Of a DNA stretch of 8,557 bases, positions 5,884 to 8,557 are shown one piece after another. Within the stretch, counting starts at the first letter, position 1. Each line of letters begins with the position of its first letter. Origin of the DNA: Fidelibacterota bacterium (GTDB lineage Bacteria > Fidelibacterota > Marinisomatia > SCGC-AAA003-L08 > GCA-002704045); contig PAFF01000097.1 in NCBI GenBank assembly GCA_002704045.1, positions 1 to 8,557 on the forward strand, in the 5' to 3' direction. Made by a program: the position numbers and the translations under genes. The notes under the pieces are model-generated. The model saw only the letters and a list, made by a program, of their open reading frames with translations, was not told where the DNA came from and did no database searches.

Positions 5884-7332
5884 TTATGTTCCACAAAAAG
5901 TTTTATAAGAATCATCAAAACCTAATGGAGTTTTTTGTAATTTTGTTTGTTTATTATAATCATATGGTTTAGAAATAATTTTCAATAATTCATTCAATTT
6001 TTGATAATCACCATTAATTGAATTTTGAAGCGCAATTTCAACTAGATAATTTCTTGGAATTTGAATGGGATTATGCAATTTCATCAAATTAAAATTTTCT
6101 TCACAATTATTTGAAATTTTAATTCTTTGTTTCCAATCAAGTCTCCATTTTTTAAAATCATTTTGTTTAAATAAATCATCATCATATTCTGAATCCATAG
6201 TAAGAGAAGCGAATGTATTTGTGTAATCAGCTTTATAAAAGCTCAATAACTCTATCAATGAATCAACTAATATTCTATCTTCATATTTTGGATTAATGAT
6301 ACCTATTTTATTAAACATCATATTATACCATTTTTCATTATAATAATTTGAAAACTTGTCAATTCTATCTTTTAATAATTCAATCGACTCATCTTCACTA
6401 TTACTTACTAACGGAATTAAAGTATTTGCTAGTATAACCAAATTTGAATGTAAGATTTTTGGTTGATTTCCAAAAGAATATCGGCCAAATCTATCAATAG
6501 AGCTAAAAACAGTTTCATTATTGAAAATATTCATAAATGCACATGGACCATAATCTATAGTTTCAGCAGCAATACCCATATTATCCGTATTCATTACACC
6601 GTGAATAAAACCTACTCGCATCCAATCAACAACTAATTTTACATGATTTTCCATAACAGCATCAAAAAAGTTTAAAGCTTGATTTTTAGTACTTTTCAAA
6701 TCTGGGTAATGACGTTCCAAAACATAATTAAAAAAAATTTCTAATTCTTTTTTTGAACAATAATTCCTCACAAATTCAAATGTTCCAAATCGTATGTGAC
6801 TTGATGACACTCTAGTTAGAATTCCGCCATCATATTCTCTTTCTCTAAAAATCTTTTCACCAGTTTTAATGATGGCTAGACTTCTTGATGTTGGTATACC
6901 AAGATTATACATTGCTTCACTCATAAGATATTCACGTAAAACGGAACTTAATGTTGCCTTACCGTCTCCGCCTCTTGAAAACGGAGTTTTACCCGAACCT
7001 TTTAACTGAATGTCATTTCTTTTATTATGCGGACTTATATGTTCAGCAATTAATACTGCTCTTCCATCACCTAACATTGTAAAACGACCAAATTGATGGC
7101 CTGCATATGCTTGTGAGATCGGAATAGAACCATTCGGAATTTTATTACCAGAAAAATAATCTAAAATTTCATTTTCTGAAAATTTATTTAATCCCAATTC
7201 AGATGCTAGATTACTATTAAAATAAATTTTTTCAGGATTGAGGGATTTTTCTGGTTGTTGTTTTGAATAAAGCTTTTTTGGTAATTTCGAATACGAATTA
7301 CTAATATTCCAACGATTTCTTTTTTTATCCAT
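5884..7332 (-). CDS. selO: SelO/YdiU-family protein AMPylase (cysteine form)
   Basis: A 482-residue member of the SelO pseudokinase family, which transfers AMP from ATP to protein hydroxyl groups and is tied to oxidative-stress control in bacteria and mitochondria. Family motifs are clear: AGHQFGRFTMLGDGRA, QLKGSGKTPFSRGGDGKA, LREYLMSEAMYNLGIPTSRSL and HGVMNTDNM followed by ETIDYGP. D250, N251 and D260 have the same spacing as D252, N253 and D262 of the Pseudomonas syringae enzyme. The C-terminus is F-C480-G-T. The Cys is third from the end, where vertebrate SelO has selenocysteine; here the codon is TGT, so this is the Cys form. It lies 5 bp after the pirin gene and 18 bp before the U-x-x-U selenoprotein gene, clearly one operon. 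No Shine-Dalgarno is visible. Confidence 0.95.
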   Translation of the reverse strand: MDKKRNRWNISNSYSKLPKKLYSKQQPEKSLNPEKIYFNSNLASELGLNKFSENEILDYFSGNKIPNGSIPISQAYAGHQFGRFTMLGDGRAVLIAEHISPHNKRNDIQLKGSGKTPFSRGGDGKATLSSVLREYLMSEAMYNLGIPTSRSLAIIKTGEKIFREREYDGGILTRVSSSHIRFGTFEFVRNYCSKKELEIFFNYVLERHYPDLKSTKNQALNFFDAVMENHVKLVVDWMRVGFIHGVMNTDNMGIAAETIDYGPCAFMNIFNNETVFSSIDRFGRYSFGNQPKILHSNLVILANTLIPLVSNSEDESIELLKDRIDKFSNYYNEKWYNMMFNKIGIINPKYEDRILVDSLIELLSFYKADYTNTFASLTMDSEYDDDLFKQNDFKKWRLDWKQRIKISNNCEENFNLMKLHNPIQIPRNYLVEIALQNSINGDYQKLNELLKIISKPYDYNKQTKLQKTPLGFDDSYKTFCGT

Positions 7333-7337
7333 ATTTA

Positions 7338-8060
7338 TTAAAAATTACTTTCTCTATTAATTAATGGCATATCAATCAAAATAATTTCTGATTTTTCTTT
7401 AAAATCAAATTTTATATCGGTCAAACCCCTAATGTAAACACCATCTCGTTCATTAATCTCCTTTTCATCAATGAACACATTCCCCTTGGACAATACAAAA
7501 TAACAATGTCTATTATTATTAATGGAATAAGGTACAACTTCTTTGCTTCCACAAATTCTTAATAATGAGGCGTCTTGATATATATTAAGAATATCAAGAT
7601 TATTATATTTTTCTTCACCTGATGCTAAAACTTGAATATTATCATTAGTTTCATCTGAAAGGTTAATATTTTTCCATCTTGGCTTAACATTTAATTGATT
7701 GGGCTCAATCCAGATTTGAAAAAGTAACGTTTCCTCGTTTGATGAATTATATTCTGAATGCGTTATGCCAGAACCGGCGGACATGATCTGAATTTGACCA
7801 GATTTAATTTCACCAGAATTACCAATATCATCCTTATGATTAATTAAACCCTTTCTTATATAGGTTATAATTTCCATATTTTTATGGGAATGCATAGGAA
7901 AACCTGTTTGAGGTTGGATTGTATCATCATTCCAAACTACTAAAGGGTTCCTAGTTTTTAATTGTGGATTAAAATAATTAGCAAAATTAAAATGATATCT
8001 TGCATTTAACCATCCATAATTATTGTTGCCTAATTCTTTAAATTTATAATGTCTTAGCAT
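7338..8060 (-). CDS. Pirin-family bicupin protein (YhhW-like)
   Basis: A 240-residue cytoplasmic bicupin. The N-terminal cupin carries the pirin metal site: H57 and H59 in MHSHKNMEIITYI, then H101 and E103 in GSGITHSEY. These match the positions of the E. coli YhhW metal ligands, an enzyme with quercetin 2,3-dioxygenase activity in vitro; the physiological substrate is usually unknown. The motif NPLVVWNDDTIQPQTGF is typical of the family. The C-terminal cupin (about 165-235) has no metal site, as usual. The gene follows the MAPEG gene by 37 bp and precedes selO by 5 bp. Pirins are often stress-linked, which fits the redox theme here, but that is inference. Confidence 0.93.
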   Translation of the reverse strand: MLRHYKFKELGNNNYGWLNARYHFNFANYFNPQLKTRNPLVVWNDDTIQPQTGFPMHSHKNMEIITYIRKGLINHKDDIGNSGEIKSGQIQIMSAGSGITHSEYNSSNEETLLFQIWIEPNQLNVKPRWKNINLSDETNDNIQVLASGEEKYNNLDILNIYQDASLLRICGSKEVVPYSINNNRHCYFVLSKGNVFIDEKEINERDGVYIRGLTDIKFDFKEKSEIILIDMPLINRESNF

Positions 8061-8097
8061 AATTTAGTATTAATTATCAAAAAATTTTATCTTTGAC

Positions 8098-8520
8098 TTA
8101 TGAAATTTTAATAAAATTAATTAATAAGTTTATCCATCCAATAGTAAGAAAAATAAGGCTCAAAACAAAAGTGAGAGTTCTTGATCTTATATTTAGATTC
8201 CTTTGATTTTTTAGCCTTATAAAAAAGTGTAAGACTCTGAATACAACAAAACCCCAAGCTAAAATGATATCAATTTGATTGTAATTTTTTACAGTCATAT
8301 TAATTAAACATAGAACATAAAATAATATTGGTACTTCAAACATATTCTGAAATTGGTATCTGGCCGACCTCAATTTATCTGGAAAATCTCCTTCGTATAG
8401 TCTAAATTGACTCAATTTAATATTCTTTTTTTTAATTTCAGAATAAGCTAATGATAATAATCTAAAAGTAAGAAAAATTTTTAAAAATGCCATAACACAT
8501 AATGGCAAAACAAATTCCAT
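8098..8520 (-). CDS. MAPEG-family integral membrane protein
   Basis: A 140-residue membrane protein with four predicted transmembrane helices (about 3-26, 61-82, 84-103, 113-138). The MAPEG hallmark is RSARYQFQNMFEVPILFYVL (51-70), the conserved R..R...N..E-x-P stretch that binds glutathione in the eukaryotic members, followed by FRVLHFFIRL (93-102). Eukaryotic MAPEG proteins include microsomal glutathione S-transferases and leukotriene C4 synthase. The function of small bacterial members is mostly unproven, and glutathione use here is not established. It heads the visible part of the right-hand run and has a good Shine-Dalgarno, so transcription may begin just upstream, although the window ends 37 bp before its start. 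Confidence 0.85.
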   Translation of the reverse strand: MEFVLPLCVMAFLKIFLTFRLLSLAYSEIKKKNIKLSQFRLYEGDFPDKLRSARYQFQNMFEVPILFYVLCLINMTVKNYNQIDIILAWGFVVFRVLHFFIRLKNQRNLNIRSRTLTFVLSLIFLTIGWINLLINFIKIS

Positions 8521-8526
8521 TCTTTA

Positions 8527-8532
8527 TCCTTT
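8527..8532 (-). promoter_or_regulatory. Shine-Dalgarno site of the MAPEG gene
   Basis: AAAGGA is followed by six bases and the ATG at 8520. With the M3 peptidase gene, it is one of only two clear Shine-Dalgarno sites in the window. Confidence 0.6.
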
Positions 8533-8557
8533 CTATTTTTTAATGCCACTTAATAAC

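Noticed and set aside
5884..5895. Selenocysteine at the SelO C-terminus
   Set aside because: The codon at the Sec-equivalent position is TGT (Cys480), and the gene ends at UAA two codons later.
1..8557. tRNA or rRNA genes, CRISPR array, insertion sequence, phage or plasmid genes
   Set aside because: No conserved tRNA or rRNA segments, regularly spaced repeats, transposase-like frames or terminal inverted repeats were seen on either strand.

Overview
The window is strongly AT-rich and gene-dense. It reads as chromosomal DNA of a free-living, probably marine bacterium of the Bacteroidota / 'Candidatus Marinimicrobia' (SAR406) kind. This placement is inference. It rests on two secreted proteins with dockerin-like tails (G-D-I-N...N-x-x-D-I-I), one of which also has a cysteine-rich module and plant-type leucine-rich repeats. 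It also rests on a Bacteroidota-style MerC/Fur pair and on the scarcity of Shine-Dalgarno sequences. There is no rRNA or tRNA gene, CRISPR array, insertion sequence or phage gene.

Layout. Five minus-strand genes form a tight run from right to left: a MAPEG-family membrane protein, a pirin, a SelO-family pseudokinase/AMPylase, a secreted selenoprotein P-like thioredoxin-fold protein, and adenosine deaminase. The run ends tail-to-tail against a plus-strand Fur-family regulator, with a hairpin between the two. The regulator is divergent from a second minus-strand group: a MerC-type membrane protein, a very small selenoprotein, an M3-family oligoendopeptidase, and a secreted dockerin-like protein cut by the left edge.

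The main discovery is that two genes contain in-frame UGA codons best read as selenocysteine. The gene at 5206-5865 appears truncated if UGA is taken as stop. Read through, it gives a 219-residue secreted protein with a signal peptide, a U-x-x-U redox motif (U55, U58), a domain resembling the N-terminal domain of animal selenoprotein P, and a dockerin-like tail. One strong hairpin sits at the right distance to serve both UGAs. The gene at 3001-3225 ends in S-G-U-G-G-C-C and has an AT-only hairpin downstream. About 2,400 codons in the other genes contain no in-frame UGA, Trp is encoded by UGG, and every stop is UAA or UAG. This argues against a global UGA reassignment and for site-specific recoding.

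How the genes may work together (inference). The right-hand run looks like a thiol/selenol redox or stress operon, with SelO in its Cys form directly upstream of a Sec-containing exported oxidoreductase. The left-hand MerC plus small selenoprotein pair looks metal- or thiol-related and probably answers to the divergent Fur-family regulator through an inverted repeat in the shared intergenic region. The selenocysteine machinery (selA, selB, selC, selD) is not in this window and must lie elsewhere if the reading is right.
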